Shown here: one piece after another, positions 1-11,037 of the stretch
Layout: each line of letters begins with the position of its first letter
Position numbering within the stretch: the first letter of the stretch is position 1
DNA from: Alphaproteobacteria bacterium
GTDB taxonomy: Bacteria; Pseudomonadota; Alphaproteobacteria; Sphingomonadales; Sphingomonadaceae
DNA: 53,829 nt
NCBI GenBank assembly: GCA_019232625.1
Contig: JAFANP010000037.1
Span: 1-53,829, forward strand
Reading direction: 5' to 3'
The notes under the pieces: model-generated
What the model was told of the DNA's origin: nothing
The model's input: the letters and a program-made list of their open reading frames with translations, nothing else
Database searches by the model: none
Position numbers and translations under genes: made by a program

Positions 1-1913
<1,913 letters not shown>

Positions 1914-2123
1914 CAAAACCCCTTGGGACCTCCGGACGGAGCGGGACGGATTCGGGCCGGCGGGCGGCGGATTGGCGCGGCTTATAGGCAAGCCGCCCCG
2001 CCGCCTCAACCTCTCTTCTCGACGGGCTTTTCGAGGCCTCGCGCCGCCTCTCCGCGCGCCAGGTTGCGGGGGGTGCGGGCGGCGCTTATCTGGCGAAACG
2101 TCAAGGGCGAAGGGGCGGATGCG

Positions 2124-2708
2124 ATGAGTGAAGACGAGATACTCGCCGAGTTCCACGCCGCCGACGCCCTCCTGGAGGGCCATTTCGTCCTCTCCTCCGG
2201 CCTCCACAGCCCCCGCTACCTCCAGTGCGCGCGAGTCCTGATGGATCCCGCGCGCGCCTCGCGCCTCGCCTCCGCCCTCGCCCACGGCCTTCCGCTCGAG
2301 GTGCGCAGCCAGGTGTCCATCGTCGTCTCGCCGGCAATGGGCGGAGTCATCGTCGGCCACGAAATGGGCCGCTCGCTCGGGCTCGAGGCCGTCTTCCTCG
2401 AGCGGCCGACCGGGACGTTCGAGCTGCGCCGCGGCTTCCGCCTCGCCGCCGGGCAGAAGGCGCTGCTGGTCGAGGACGTCGTCACCACCGGCCTCAGCTC
2501 CCGCGAGGCGATCGCCGCGGTCGCGGCCGCGGGCGGCCGGGTCGTCGCCGCCGCCGCCCTCGTCGACCGGTCGAACGGCCTCGCCGATCTCGGCGTGCCC
2601 TTCTTCCCCCTCCTGCGCCTCGACGTACCGGTCTACGAGCCGGAGGCGGTCCCCCCCGATCTCGCCGCTTTGCCGGTCGAGAAGCCCGGGAGCCGGCGCG
2701 CGGCATGA
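2124..2708 (+). CDS. pyrE: Orotate phosphoribosyltransferase
   Basis: This enzyme joins orotate to PRPP to give orotidine 5-monophosphate in pyrimidine synthesis. The protein has 194 residues, a normal size. The PRPP-binding signature [11 protein letters not shown] lies at about 113-123, and [12 protein letters not shown] near residue 21 fits the family N-terminus. The start ATG at 2124 follows AAGGGGCGG. The frame is open far upstream, but that part is antisense to ctaC and was rejected. Its stop overlaps the pdxJ start (ATGA), so the two are translationally coupled. It is the first gene of a plus-strand operon that continues to the permease at 5862, and it diverges from ctaC across about 210 bases. 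Confidence 0.95.
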   Translation: MSEDEILAEFHAADALLEGHFVLSSGLHSPRYLQCARVLMDPARASRLASALAHGLPLEVRSQVSIVVSPAMGGVIVGHEMGRSLGLEAVFLERPTGTFELRRGFRLAAGQKALLVEDVVTTGLSSREAIAAVAAAGGRVVAAAALVDRSNGLADLGVPFFPLLRLDVPVYEPEAVPPDLAALPVEKPGSRRAA

Positions 2709-3433
2709 CCCATCGCCTCCGCCTCGGCGTCAACATCGACCATGTCGCGACGATCCGGAACGCGCGCGGCGGCGATCATCCCGATCCGGTCCAGGCCGCC
2801 CTCGCCGCCGCCAGGGCGGGCGCGGACGGCATCACCGCCCACCTGCGCGAGGACCGGCGCCACATACGCGACGAGGATATCGCCGCGCTGACGGGCGAGC
2901 TCAGGATCCCGCTGAACCTCGAGATGGCGGCGACCGACGAGATGCTGGAGATCGCGCTTCGCCACCGCCCGCACGCCGCCTGCATCGTCCCCGAGAAGCG
3001 CGAGGAGCGGACGACCGAGGGCGGCCTCGACGCCGCCGGCCAGGACGATCTGCTGATGCGCGTCGTCGAGCGGCTCTCCGGCGCCGACATCCGCGTCAGC
3101 CTGTTCATCGAGCCCGACCCGCGCCAGGTCGCAGCGGCGATCCGCCTCAAGGCGCCGGTGGTCGAGCTCCACACCGGCCGCTACGCCCATCTCGACGGCG
3201 AGGCGCGCGCCGCCGAGCTGCGCCGCATCGCCGACGCCGCCGCGCTCGCCGCAAGGAACGGCATCGAGCCGCATGCCGGCCACGGCCTCACCTTCGACAA
3301 CGTCCAGCCCATCGCCGCCATCCCGCACCTGAGGGAGCTCAACATCGGCCACTTCCTGATCGGCGAGGCGATCTTCTGCGGCCTCGAAGCCAGCGTCGCC
3401 CGCATGCGCGCCCTGATGGACGAGGCGCGGTGA
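2705..3433 (+). CDS. pdxJ: Pyridoxine 5-phosphate synthase
   Basis: PdxJ condenses 1-deoxy-D-xylulose 5-phosphate with 3-amino-2-oxopropyl phosphate, the last step of de novo vitamin B6 synthesis. The protein has 242 residues. The N-terminal signature [18 protein letters not shown] is typical, as are [37 protein letters not shown] and the C-terminal HAGHGL and [12 protein letters not shown] motifs of the TIM barrel. The start overlaps the pyrE stop by four bases. PdxJ followed by acpS is a long-recognised bacterial neighbourhood, and acpS indeed comes next after 46 bases. No anomalies were seen. Confidence 0.97.
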   Translation: MTHRLRLGVNIDHVATIRNARGGDHPDPVQAALAAARAGADGITAHLREDRRHIRDEDIAALTGELRIPLNLEMAATDEMLEIALRHRPHAACIVPEKREERTTEGGLDAAGQDDLLMRVVERLSGADIRVSLFIEPDPRQVAAAIRLKAPVVELHTGRYAHLDGEARAAELRRIADAAALAARNGIEPHAGHGLTFDNVQPIAAIPHLRELNIGHFLIGEAIFCGLEASVARMRALMDEAR

Positions 3434-3479
3434 GCGCCCGGCGCTTTCGCGATCCTCCCCGGCACGGGGAGGAATTCTC

Positions 3480-3896
3480 ATGATCCTCGGCATCGGCTCC
3501 GACCTGTGCAACATCGAGCGCATCCAGGCCTCGCTCGACCGCTTCGGCGAGCGCTTCGTCGCGCGCGTCTTCACCGAGGCGGAGCGCTCCAAGGCTGAGC
3601 GGCGGCCCTTCACCCGCGCCGGCACCTACGCCAAGAGGTTCGCCGCCAAGGAGGCCTTTTCGAAGGCTGTGGGGACCGGCTTCAGGCGCGGCGTCTTCAT
3701 GAAGGACATCGGCGTGGTCAACGCGCCGTCCGGCGCGCCGACCCTCGCCCTCACCGGGGGCGCGAAGGCGAGGCTTGACGCCATCACCCCGCCGGGCCAC
3801 TTCGCCGAGGTCCATCTGACGATGACCGACGATCATCCCTTCGCGCAGGCCTTCGTCGTGATCGCCGCAATCCCCCTCGAGAGGAGCCCAGGGTGA
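3480..3896 (+). CDS. acpS: Holo-[acyl-carrier-protein] synthase
   Basis: AcpS transfers 4-phosphopantetheine from CoA to a serine of acyl carrier protein, which activates it for fatty acid synthesis. The protein has 138 residues. The conserved opening is [14 protein letters not shown] with Asp8, a magnesium ligand. The second signature, [15 protein letters not shown], carries the catalytic Lys-Glu pair. A good ribosome site (GGGGAGGA) sits just before the ATG at 3480. The stop overlaps the GTG start of lepB. Its place between pdxJ and lepB is common in proteobacteria. Confidence 0.96.
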   Translation: MILGIGSDLCNIERIQASLDRFGERFVARVFTEAERSKAERRPFTRAGTYAKRFAAKEAFSKAVGTGFRRGVFMKDIGVVNAPSGAPTLALTGGAKARLDAITPPGHFAEVHLTMTDDHPFAQAFVVIAAIPLERSPG

Positions 3897-4795
3897 GTTC
3901 CAGCCCTCCCGCCGTCCCGACCCCCGATCCCGGCCCGCCGGCCGACGCGCCGGACGGCGCCGCCGCCGCCGACAAGCCGAAGGGCACCGACTGGTGGGGC
4001 GAGATCAAGGGCATATTCTGGCTGGTGCTCGCCGTGCTCGCCTTCCACAGCTTCGTCGCCAAGCCCTTCTACATCCCCTCCGAATCGATGATGCCGGCGC
4101 TGCTCACCGGCGACCGGCTCGTCGTCACCAAATATCCCTACGGCTGGTCGTGGGTGAGCCCGAGCTTCCATGTCCTGCCGCGCTGGCACGGGCGCCTGTT
4201 CGGCCGGCTCCCCGAACGGGGCGACATCGTCATCCTGACTCCGCCCGACCGGACCTCGGACCTGATCAAGCGCGTCATCGCCCTCCCCGGCGACACCGTC
4301 GAGATGGTCGACGGTACGCTCTATCTGAACGGCCGCGCGGTGAAGCGCGTCGCACGCCCGCCGGTGCGGATCCCGATCGACGCCAACTCGCCCTGCGACG
4401 GCAACCTCGTCGCCCACCAGGTGAGCGGCCCCGACGGCCACCTCTATTGCGAGCTGCCCGTCTACCGCGAGACCCTGCCCAACGGCCGCTCCTACGACAC
4501 GATCGACCTCGGCCTCACCGATCTCGACAATTTCTCCAAGGTCACCATCCCGGCCGGCCGGGTCTGGGTGATGGGCGACAATCGCGACAACAGCGCCGAC
4601 AGCCGGGTGCCGATATCGGAGGAGGGGCTGGGCGGGCCCATACCCTGGGAGAATATCGGCGGGCGTGCCGAGTTCATCACCTTCTCCCTCGACGGCACGT
4701 CGAGCTGGATCAATCCGCTCAGCTGGTTCACGGCGCTGCGCGGCGGCCGCGCCGGCACCTCGCTCCACCCCGCCCGCGAAGGCGCGTCGCGATGA
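3893..4795 (+). CDS. lepB: Signal peptidase I
   Basis: LepB is the membrane protease that removes signal peptides from secreted proteins. The start is a GTG at 3893 overlapping the acpS stop, with GAGGAG just upstream. A cytoplasmic Pro/Ala-rich head of about 35 residues precedes one membrane segment at about 40-58. The catalytic Ser lies in [14 protein letters not shown] (Ser65) and the general-base Lys in [12 protein letters not shown] (Lys127). The box E motif [11 protein letters not shown] follows. Length is 300 residues, normal for alphaproteobacteria with a large insert in the periplasmic domain. It is coupled to the next gene by an ATGA overlap. Confidence 0.95.
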   Translation: MSSSPPAVPTPDPGPPADAPDGAAAADKPKGTDWWGEIKGIFWLVLAVLAFHSFVAKPFYIPSESMMPALLTGDRLVVTKYPYGWSWVSPSFHVLPRWHGRLFGRLPERGDIVILTPPDRTSDLIKRVIALPGDTVEMVDGTLYLNGRAVKRVARPPVRIPIDANSPCDGNLVAHQVSGPDGHLYCELPVYRETLPNGRSYDTIDLGLTDLDNFSKVTIPAGRVWVMGDNRDNSADSRVPISEEGLGGPIPWENIGGRAEFITFSLDGTSSWINPLSWFTALRGGRAGTSLHPAREGASR

Positions 4796-5862
4796 GCGAG
4801 GAGGCCGCCGCCGAGCATGTCGAGCAGGTCGGCCCCACCGAGGTCCGCGATCCGCTCGTCCGGCAGGAGCTGAAGCGCGCCGCCGTCTGGTACGGCATGG
4901 CGCTCCTCATCCTCGGCGTGATCTTCCTCGCCCAGCCGCTTCTGCTCATCTTCGCGGGCATCGTCCTCGCCTCGATGCTCGACGGGGGCACGCGCCTGCT
5001 CGGCCGCGTGCTGCCGATCGGCCGCGGCTGGCGCCTCGCCATCGTCACCGTCTCCGCCATCGCCTTCGTCGCCTGGGCCTTCTACTTCGCCGGCGCGACC
5101 CTGGTCGGCCAGGCCGAGACGCTGCGCGTCGCGATCACCGCCCAGGTCAACCGCCTGCTCGCCTGGGGCAACGCGCTCGGCCTCGTCCAGGGCGGCGCCC
5201 AGATCGGCCAGCTCTCCAGCCAGCTCATGGGCACGCTGGGGCGGCTCGGCTCGGCCGTGTCGAGCGCGATCGGCGCGATCACCAGCCTCGTCATGATCCT
5301 CGTCATCGGCATCTTCATCGCCACCGAGCCGCGTCTCTATCAGCGCGGCTTCGCCTGGATGCTGCCGATGCGGCGGCGCGACGGCTTCTACGCCACCGGC
5401 ACGCGCATGGGCTTCACCCTGCGGCGGCTGATGGCGGGGCGCCTCGTCGGAATGGCGGTGGAGGGCGTGGGCACCTGGCTGCTGCTGATGCTCGGCGGCG
5501 TGCCGATGGCGGCGCTGCTCGGAATCATCACCGGGCTGCTCGCCTTCATCCCCAATATCGGCGCGATCATCTCGGGGGTGCTGATCGTCCTCGCCGGCTT
5601 CAGCGTCAGCACCAATGCCGGCCTGTGGGCGATCGGCGTCTATTTCGTCGTCCAGAACGTCGACGGCTATCTCGTCGTCCCCTACGTCGCCCGCCGCACC
5701 GTCGATCTCGCGCCGGCCCTGGTCCTGGGCGCGCAATTGCTGTTCGGCGCCCTCTTCGGACTGATGGGCCTGATGCTCGCCGATCCCATCGTCGCGATGA
5801 TCAAGGTCGCCCTCGAGGAACGCTCCAAGGCGGAGGAGGAACTGGGGACCGCTCCTCGATGA
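4792..5862 (+). CDS. AI-2E family (YdiK/PerM-type) membrane permease
   Basis: A polytopic inner-membrane protein of 356 residues with about seven or eight hydrophobic segments. The arrangement fits the AI-2E exporter-like/PerM superfamily: an N-terminal pair (MALLILGVIFLAQPLLLIFA), a central amphipathic region, then a C-terminal set with GGVPMAALLGIITGLLAFIP, followed by NIGAIISG, and a closing VVQNVDGYLVVPYVARRTVDLAP. That last stretch is typical of the family. The substrate is unknown; only a few members have been tied to autoinducer-2 or sodium/proton exchange. The start ATG overlaps the lepB stop, so it is the last gene of the pyrE operon. Confidence 0.88.
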   Translation: MSEEAAAEHVEQVGPTEVRDPLVRQELKRAAVWYGMALLILGVIFLAQPLLLIFAGIVLASMLDGGTRLLGRVLPIGRGWRLAIVTVSAIAFVAWAFYFAGATLVGQAETLRVAITAQVNRLLAWGNALGLVQGGAQIGQLSSQLMGTLGRLGSAVSSAIGAITSLVMILVIGIFIATEPRLYQRGFAWMLPMRRRDGFYATGTRMGFTLRRLMAGRLVGMAVEGVGTWLLLMLGGVPMAALLGIITGLLAFIPNIGAIISGVLIVLAGFSVSTNAGLWAIGVYFVVQNVDGYLVVPYVARRTVDLAPALVLGAQLLFGALFGLMGLMLADPIVAMIKVALEERSKAEEELGTAPR

Positions 5863-5937
5863 GGGCCGCAGGCCTCCGGCGAGCCGCTCCCTCCCCGTCA
5901 CCCCGGCGAAGGCCGGGATCTTCGTCCGTGTGGCGGC

Positions 5938-6519
5938 TTACCGGCCGCCCGGCGGAACCGGCGCGTCCGAGCCGGGTCCGCCGGGTCCGCCGGCGCCGCC
6001 CTGCTGCATCTGCTGCTGGAGCATCTGCTGCTGCATCATCGCCCGCATCGTCGCCTCGGGAATGACCTCGAGCGCGGCGACGTCGAATTCCAGCGCGGAA
6101 TTGGCGGGGATGGTGGGCGGCATGCCGCGCTCGCCATAAGCCAGCCGCGGCGGCAGGCGGAGGCGGTAGACGCCGCCCTTGCGCATCAGCCTCAGCCCTT
6201 CGGTGAAGCCCTTGATCATCGCGCCGTCGGAGGCGGGCATCGGCACCGGCTGCTGGCCGGCATTGCTGTCGAACACCTGCCCGTTCTCGAGCCGCCCGGT
6301 ATATTGGACGAAGACGACGTCGCTCGCCGTGGCGCGCGGCCCCTCGCCTTCCTTCAGCACGCGATATTGGAGGCCCGACGGGGTGGTCTGATAGATGTAG
6401 CGCGCCGTCCCGGCCCAGGCGGCGCCGACGGCGACGAGCAGGAGCAAAGCGAGGCCGAGCCACAGCTTCATCACCGAGCCCTTCCTGATCGGGCGGAGCG
6501 GAACGGCGGTGATGGACAT
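5938..6519 (-). CDS. Membrane-anchored FKBP-type peptidyl-prolyl isomerase
   Basis: This is predicted to speed cis-trans isomerisation of prolyl bonds in the periplasm. The 193-residue protein has one N-terminal hydrophobic anchor (about 17-36), then an FKBP fold. Family marks are GLQYRVLKEGEGP, VFVQYTGRLENGQVFDSN, VPMPASDGAMIKGFTEGL and YRLRLPPRLAYGE. A Gln/Met-rich and Gly/Pro-rich tail ends it. Two starts are possible: ATG 6519 (MSITAVPLRP), with AGGGG upstream, and ATG 6471 (MKLWLGL), with AGGAAGGG seven bases upstream. I prefer 6519 because a similar TAVPLRP head occurs in related sphingomonad proteins as far as I recall. Confidence 0.9.
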   Translation of the reverse strand: MSITAVPLRPIRKGSVMKLWLGLALLLLVAVGAAWAGTARYIYQTTPSGLQYRVLKEGEGPRATASDVVFVQYTGRLENGQVFDSNAGQQPVPMPASDGAMIKGFTEGLRLMRKGGVYRLRLPPRLAYGERGMPPTIPANSALEFDVAALEVIPEATMRAMMQQQMLQQQMQQGGAGGPGGPGSDAPVPPGGR

Positions 6520-6568
6520 GGGCGACCCCTGGCTTGAGACGGCAACAATGCCGGCGCGTAGAAACGCC

Positions 6569-6596
6569 GAGGGCGGCGATATGCATCGCCGCCCTC
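6569..6596 (-). terminator. Hairpin terminator downstream of rpsU
   Basis: A perfect 12-bp stem (GAGGGCGGCGAT and its complement) with a 4-base loop lies 40 bases after the rpsU stop. On the minus strand it is followed by GGCGTTTCT, a short T run. The strong stem and position between rpsU and the FKBP gene suggest transcription termination or attenuation. The T tract is weak, so it may be only partly efficient. Confidence 0.55.
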
Positions 6597-6635
6597 CGCT
6601 TTAGCAAGCCGGCTCGGACCGGCGACGGTCGATCC

Positions 6636-6848
6636 CTAGCGGGCCGCGCCCCCGTCGCGCTCCGCCCGCTTGCGCTCGAGCTTGCGGGCGCGGCGAATCG
6701 CCGCGGCGCGCTCGCGGGCGCGCTTCTCGGACGGCTTCTCGTAATGGCGGCGGAGCTTCATCTCGCGATAGACGCCTTCGCGCTGCAGCTTCTTCTTGAG
6801 CGCGCGCAGCGCCTGGTCGACATTGTTGTCGCGAACGATGATTTGCAT
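6636..6848 (-). CDS. rpsU: 30S ribosomal protein S21
   Basis: S21 is a small basic protein of the 30S subunit that helps start translation. The 70-residue protein begins [20 protein letters not shown], the standard S21 opening, and continues with [20 protein letters not shown] and a Lys/Arg-rich C-terminus. The start is ATG at 6848. The frame is open far upstream, but the S21 N-terminus fixes the start. It is monocistronic here: a hairpin follows and a 368-base non-coding stretch precedes it. Confidence 0.95.
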   Translation of the reverse strand: MQIIVRDNNVDQALRALKKKLQREGVYREMKLRRHYEKPSEKRARERAAAIRRARKLERKRAERDGGAAR

Positions 6849-7216
6849 AAAGTCTCGCCACTCTCCGGTTCGAAAGGCTTTGCGCGGCAGGGGCCTCCCC
6901 CCGCCTTCGATGCGCGTGCCGATAGCATAAAATTCGGTTCGCCGCGAGCCACTTCCCGCGCCGTCGCGGCCGGGCCTGTAGCAAAGGCGGCCGCGGCGTT
7001 CAATAGGTGAGGCTCTCGAAGACGGCCCGGCGCGGCAGGAAGAACAAAAAAAGAACTTCCCCGGAGCGCCGGAATGGGCGATGATCGGCCGATGGCGAAT
7101 CGCGCTCTTCACGGCCGGATCCAGGCGCAACGGGGGAAGGTCCGCTTCCCCTGAGCATAAGGATTTTCTTCTGCGAACCGCGTGACTTTCGTGAACTTCG
7201 AACCTTCCGCGACGCG
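6849..7216. other. Non-coding stretch between rpsU and the crotonase gene
   Basis: No convincing gene was seen in this stretch. It must hold the rpsU promoter; TTGAAC (6998-7003 on the minus strand) with TACAGG 17 bases downstream (6975-6980) is a candidate of modest quality. A possible terminator for the crotonase gene lies near 7042-7074. Around 7134-7155 is a short stem (GGGGAAG/CTTCCCC) of unknown meaning. Confidence 0.4.
7042..7074 (-). terminator. Possible terminator of the crotonase gene
   Basis: On the minus strand a short stem (TTCC/GGAA with inner GG/CC pairing) is followed by GTTC and seven Ts. It lies about 145 bases after the crotonase stop. The T run is good but the stem is short and has a bulge, so confidence is limited. 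Confidence 0.4.
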
Positions 7217-8032
7217 CTATTCGGCCAGGTCCTTGAACTCGGGGGCCGTCTTCGCCAGCCGCGCCTGCACCGCTGCCGTCAGGTCGGCGCTGACGAGGGC
7301 GCCCGCATTCCACAAGGCGACGTGGCGCAGCCCCTCCTCCACCGTCCGCCCGCGGCTGTAGTTGAGGCTCATCTTCGCGCCGGCGACGGCGAGCGGCGAC
7401 TTCGCGGCGATGGCGCGGGCCAGATCGAGCCCGGCGGCGATCGCCGCGTCGCGGTCCGGCGCGATCCGGTTGAGGAGGCCGAGGCGGAGCGCCTCCTCCG
7501 CCTCCATCCGACGGCCGGTATAGGCGAGCTCGCGCACGATCCCTTCCGGGAGGAGGTGGGTGAGGCGCTGCAGCGTGCCGAGATCGGCGGTGATCGCGAC
7601 GTCGACCTCCGCCACCTGGAAGAAGGCGTCGGCGGCGGCGAGACGGATGTCGCAGGCGCTGGCGAGGTCGACGCCGGCGCCGATGCAGCCGCCGTGCAGC
7701 GCCGCGATCACCGGCGGGCGCGCCTCCTCGACGGCGGTGAAGCAGTCCTGCAGCCATTTTATATGTCGGAGCCGCGCCTCCGCCGCCCGGCCCGGATCCT
7801 CGCTCGGCGGGAATTGCGCGCCGGCATATTGGAGGTCCAGCCCCGCGGTGAAGTGGCGGCCGCGCCCGGTCAGCACGATGGCGCGGACGGAGGAGTCGCT
7901 GCCGAGGCTGCGGAACGCCTCGCCGATCGCGCCGAACATCTCGCCGTCCATGGCGTTCAGGCGGTCCTCGCGGGCGAGCTCGACATGGGCGACGCCGCCC
8001 TCCCGGCGAATCGCGATCCTGTCGCTTCCCAT
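7217..8032 (-). CDS. Crotonase/enoyl-CoA hydratase family protein
   Basis: A 271-residue crotonase-fold enzyme acting on acyl-CoA substrates. Near the N-terminus is [18 protein letters not shown]. The oxyanion-hole segments are [11 protein letters not shown] and [37 protein letters not shown] is close to dienoyl-CoA isomerases (ECH1-like), in which an Asp replaces one of the two hydratase glutamates. So delta3,5-delta2,4-dienoyl-CoA isomerase is possible, but the exact reaction is inference. I chose ATG 8032 because GAGGGAGGG sits just before it. The upstream ATG at 8065 overlaps the start of the divergent gene and is less likely. Confidence 0.88.
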   Translation of the reverse strand: MGSDRIAIRREGGVAHVELAREDRLNAMDGEMFGAIGEAFRSLGSDSSVRAIVLTGRGRHFTAGLDLQYAGAQFPPSEDPGRAAEARLRHIKWLQDCFTAVEEARPPVIAALHGGCIGAGVDLASACDIRLAAADAFFQVAEVDVAITADLGTLQRLTHLLPEGIVRELAYTGRRMEAEEALRLGLLNRIAPDRDAAIAAGLDLARAIAAKSPLAVAGAKMSLNYSRGRTVEEGLRHVALWNAGALVSADLTAAVQARLAKTAPEFKDLAE

Positions 8033-8063
8033 GGCGCCCTCCCTCCCTCTATCAGCTTCGGCC

Positions 8064-8618
8064 ATGACCCGCTTTACCGTGAACGGCCAGCCCGTCCACT
8101 ACCGGCTCGATCCGGCCACGCCCCTGCTCTGGGCGCTGCGCGACGCGTCCAACCTGACGGGGACGAAATATGGCTGCGGCACCGGCCATTGCGGCGCCTG
8201 CACGGTGCATCTCGACGGCCAGGCGGCGCTGAGCTGCCTGCTGCCGATCGGCGAGCTCGAGGGCCGGACCGTGACCACCATCGAGGCTCTGTCGCCCGAC
8301 CGGTCGCACCCCGTGCAGCAGGCCTGGGTGGCGGAGAGCGTGCCGCAATGCGGCTTCTGCCAGCCGGGCATGATCATGGCCGTCGCCGCCCTGCTCGACC
8401 GGATCCCCGATCCCACCGACGCCGACATGGACGCGGCGATCGCCAACATCTGCCGCTGCGGCACCTATCCGCGCGTCCGCGCGGCGATCCGGCGGGCGGC
8501 GCGGGCGCGGCGCGGGGAGGAGCCGCTCGCCGCCGCGCCGCCGCCGGGGATCGCGCCCGCCGACGCGGCCCGCGCCGTCCCCGCGCTTCGGCCGCCGCCG
8601 CCCGGTCGGAAGCCCTGA
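8064..8618 (+). CDS. [2Fe-2S] small subunit of a molybdenum hydroxylase (orphan)
   Basis: This 184-residue protein matches the small electron-transfer subunit of xanthine oxidase-family enzymes such as isoquinoline 1-oxidoreductase. The plant-type ferredoxin cluster is [20 protein letters not shown] with a later Cys in LSCLLP. The second cluster domain has [10 protein letters not shown] and [15 protein letters not shown]. The C-terminal 35-40 residues are Ala/Pro/Arg-rich and lie outside the family. The usual partner, a molybdopterin-binding large subunit, is not next to it: upstream is a divergent crotonase and downstream an RcnB-like gene. It may serve a large subunit encoded elsewhere. Confidence 0.93.
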   Translation: MTRFTVNGQPVHYRLDPATPLLWALRDASNLTGTKYGCGTGHCGACTVHLDGQAALSCLLPIGELEGRTVTTIEALSPDRSHPVQQAWVAESVPQCGFCQPGMIMAVAALLDRIPDPTDADMDAAIANICRCGTYPRVRAAIRRAARARRGEEPLAAAPPPGIAPADAARAVPALRPPPPGRKP

Positions 8619-8729
8619 AACCTTTCAGGCGGCTGACCGCCCAGTTCAGCAACGGCTCATCCGCATTCGGGCACATCCCGTCCCCATCGGAGGCGGCTTT
8701 CGCGCCGGCCGGGAGAAGGAGTTTTTCGG

Positions 8730-9641
8730 ATGCGCAAGGCGTTGATAGGTATTTTGATGGCGGCGACGGCGGCGACGCCGGTCGCGGCCCAGGACGGCAA
8801 TTGGCGAGGCCGCTACGAGCGGGCCGCGGAGCGCAACGCCGAGCGTTCCGAGCGCCAGCAGGCGCGGCAGGAGCAGCGGCAGGAGCGCCAGGAGGCACGG
8901 CCGGAGCGGGCCGAGCGCCAGCAGCGCTTCGAGCAGCGCCAGGTGCAGGTCCAACAGGTCCAGCAGCAGCAGCAAGCGGAGGTCCGCACCCAGGCCGAGG
9001 GCCAGCGTTCCTGGCGCGGCGGCTCGGGCGGCACCTGGCAGGGCCGCGGCAATTGGCAGGGCGGCGACCGCAGCGCCGAGCGCGAGGCGATGCAGCGCCA
9101 GATCGAGGCCACCCGCGACGCGTCGCGCGCCAACCAGCAGCAGCTTTCCGGCCGCTACCGGGAACAGGCGCAGCGCAACCAGCAGCGCTACGAGCAGCAG
9201 GTCCGCCAGGACTATCGCCGCGACGACGGCCGCCGCGGCGGCGGCGACTGGCGCCGGGGCGACCGCAACGGCAGCTGGGGCAATAACGGCGGCTGGAGCA
9301 ATGACCGCGGCTACAATGACGGCCGCCGGGCCGACTGGAGCCGCAACTGGCGCAACGACAATCGCTACGATTGGCAGCGCTACCGCTCGGCCAACCGCAA
9401 CCTCTACCGCTGGGGCCAATATTACTCGCCCTATCGCGGCTACGACTATCGCCGCCTGTCGGTCGGCCTGTTCCTGGACTCGCTGTTCTACTCGCAGCGT
9501 TACTGGATCAGCGATCCCTGGCAGTACCGGCTGCCGGCGGCGCCCTACGGCACCCAGTGGGTGCGCTACTGGAACGACGCCCTCCTCGTCGACGAATATA
9601 CGGGCGAGGTGATCGACGTGATCTACGACTTCTTCTGGTAG
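8730..9641 (+). CDS. RcnB-like periplasmic protein with Gln/Arg-rich middle
   Basis: A 303-residue secreted protein. The signal peptide (MRKALIGILMAATAATPVAAQ) is clear, and GAGAAGGAG precedes the start. Residues about 22-200 are rich in Arg, Gln, Glu and Gly and likely disordered or coiled. The last 90 residues form an RcnB-type domain with YRWGQYYSPYRGYDYRRLSVG and the closing WNDALLVDEYTGEVIDVIYD. Family knowledge: E. coli RcnB affects nickel/cobalt balance. Whether this protein handles metals is inference. A strong terminator lies 22 bases downstream, so it is probably transcribed alone. Confidence 0.82.
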   Translation: MRKALIGILMAATAATPVAAQDGNWRGRYERAAERNAERSERQQARQEQRQERQEARPERAERQQRFEQRQVQVQQVQQQQQAEVRTQAEGQRSWRGGSGGTWQGRGNWQGGDRSAEREAMQRQIEATRDASRANQQQLSGRYREQAQRNQQRYEQQVRQDYRRDDGRRGGGDWRRGDRNGSWGNNGGWSNDRGYNDGRRADWSRNWRNDNRYDWQRYRSANRNLYRWGQYYSPYRGYDYRRLSVGLFLDSLFYSQRYWISDPWQYRLPAAPYGTQWVRYWNDALLVDEYTGEVIDVIYDFFW

Positions 9642-9663
9642 GCGGAAGAAGCGCATGAGCAGC

Positions 9664-9697
9664 AAAGGCCCGGGGCGCGAAGGCGCTCCGGGCTTTT
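9664..9697 (+). terminator. Rho-independent terminator of the RcnB-like gene
   Basis: An 11-bp stem (GCCCGGGGCGC with GCGCTCCGGGC, one G-T pair) and a 4-base loop are preceded by AAA and followed by TTTT. It lies 22 bases after the stop codon. It separates the RcnB-like gene from the amidohydrolase operon. Confidence 0.8.
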
Positions 9698-9759
9698 CGC
9701 TTGCGCGGGCGTGGCGGCAATCGCATGGAACGGGCCGGTTCGTGCCGAAGGGATCGACG

Positions 9760-11037
9760 ATGCGCCGCCTCCTCCCGCTTCTCAGCCTCCTGCTCCTCGC
9801 CTTCTCCGCTCCCGCCGCCGCCGCCGAGACGGTGGTGATCCATGCGGGCCGCCTCATCGCCGAGGCCGGCAAGCCCGCCGCCGGCCCGTCGACCATCGTC
9901 GTCGCCGACGGCCGCATCGTCTCCGTCGCCCCCGGCCTGGCGCCGCCGCCGGCCGGCGCGCGGCTGATCGATCTCTCGACCAAGACGGTGCTACCGGGCC
10001 TGATCGACACCCATGTCCACCTCACCGGCAATCCCGGCGAGCCCTTCTGGAAGGAAGCGGTCGAGCCGGACGAATGGAGCACCCTGGTCGGCGCCCACAA
10101 CGCCCTGGTGACGGCGCGGGCCGGCTTCACCACGGTGCGCGACCTCGGCTCCGGCCGGCTGAACGGCTTCGCGCTGCGCCGCGCGCTCGACGAAGGGCTG
10201 ATACCCGGGCCGCGCCTGCTCGCCGCGGGCCAGGCCCTCTCCACCATCGGCGGCCATGGCGACGTCTCCGGTTTCCGCCCGGAGGTCGCCGCCGCGCTCG
10301 ACGGTCACAATACCTGCACCGGCCCCGACGAATGCGCGGCCAAGGTGCGCGAGGCGGCCAAGCTCGGCGCCGACGTCATCAAGTTCCACGCCACGGGCGG
10401 CGTCCTCAGCCAAGGCGACAAGAGCCTAGGCCAGGCCTTCACCGACGCCGAGATGCGCGCGATCGTCGAGACCGCGCACAATCTCGGCCTCAAGGTCGCC
10501 GCGCACGCCCATGCCGATGCCGGCATCGCCGCCGCGGTCCGCGCCGGCGTCGATTCGATCGAGCACGGCACCTTCGCCAGCGCCGCGACGATCCAGCTGA
10601 TGAAGCAGCGCGGCACCGTGCTGGTGCCGACGCTGATGGCCTTTACGGGCATACGCGAGCGGCTCGGGCGCGGCATCTACACGCCGATCGTCGAGGACAA
10701 GGTGCGGATGACCTTGAGCGAGGTCGGCAAGGCGGCGCGGCTCGCCCGCGCCGCGGGCGTGCCGATCGTCTTCGGCACCGACGCGGGGGTCTACGAGCAT
10801 GGCCGCAACGCCGGCGAGTTCGCCCAGCTCGTCGAGATCGTCGGCATGAGCCCCGCCGAGGCGCTCGCCGCCGCGACCACGGGCGCGGCGAAGCTGCTCG
10901 GGCTCGATCGCGAGATCGGCCGCATCGCGCCCGGCTATTCGGCCGACCTCATCGCCGTTTCCGGCGACCCGCTGCGCGACGTGCGCGTGCTGGAGCATGT
11001 CGACTATGTGATGGTGAAGGGACGCACGATCCAATGA
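9760..11037 (+). CDS. Exported metal-dependent amidohydrolase (dipeptidase-like)
   Basis: A 425-residue member of the amidohydrolase superfamily (COG1228 type), which includes imidazolonepropionase-like enzymes and Xaa-Pro or Xaa-Arg/Lys dipeptidases. A signal peptide covers about residues 1-22. Metal ligands are visible: His85 and His87 in DTHVHL, the carbamylated Lys208 in VIKFHATGG, His249/His251 in AAHAHAD, His269 in IEHGTF and Asp341 in FGTDAG. The start ATG at 9760 fits the signal peptide; the frame also opens at 9655, but that part runs through the terminator. Its stop overlaps the 2OG oxygenase start (ATGA). A periplasmic dipeptidase is the best guess. Confidence 0.87.
   Translation: MRRLLPLLSLLLLAFSAPAAAAETVVIHAGRLIAEAGKPAAGPSTIVVADGRIVSVAPGLAPPPAGARLIDLSTKTVLPGLIDTHVHLTGNPGEPFWKEAVEPDEWSTLVGAHNALVTARAGFTTVRDLGSGRLNGFALRRALDEGLIPGPRLLAAGQALSTIGGHGDVSGFRPEVAAALDGHNTCTGPDECAAKVREAAKLGADVIKFHATGGVLSQGDKSLGQAFTDAEMRAIVETAHNLGLKVAAHAHADAGIAAAVRAGVDSIEHGTFASAATIQLMKQRGTVLVPTLMAFTGIRERLGRGIYTPIVEDKVRMTLSEVGKAARLARAAGVPIVFGTDAGVYEHGRNAGEFAQLVEIVGMSPAEALAAATTGAAKLLGLDREIGRIAPGYSADLIAVSGDPLRDVRVLEHVDYVMVKGRTIQ

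Noticed and set aside
1914-2123. A small gene in the ctaC-pyrE spacer
   Set aside because: No start with ribosome site or coding-like frame; it is best read as the divergent promoter region.
8800-9250. Short tandem-like CAG/GCG runs in the RcnB-like gene
   Set aside because: They encode the Gln/Arg-rich low-complexity part of the protein and do not form a regular repeat array.
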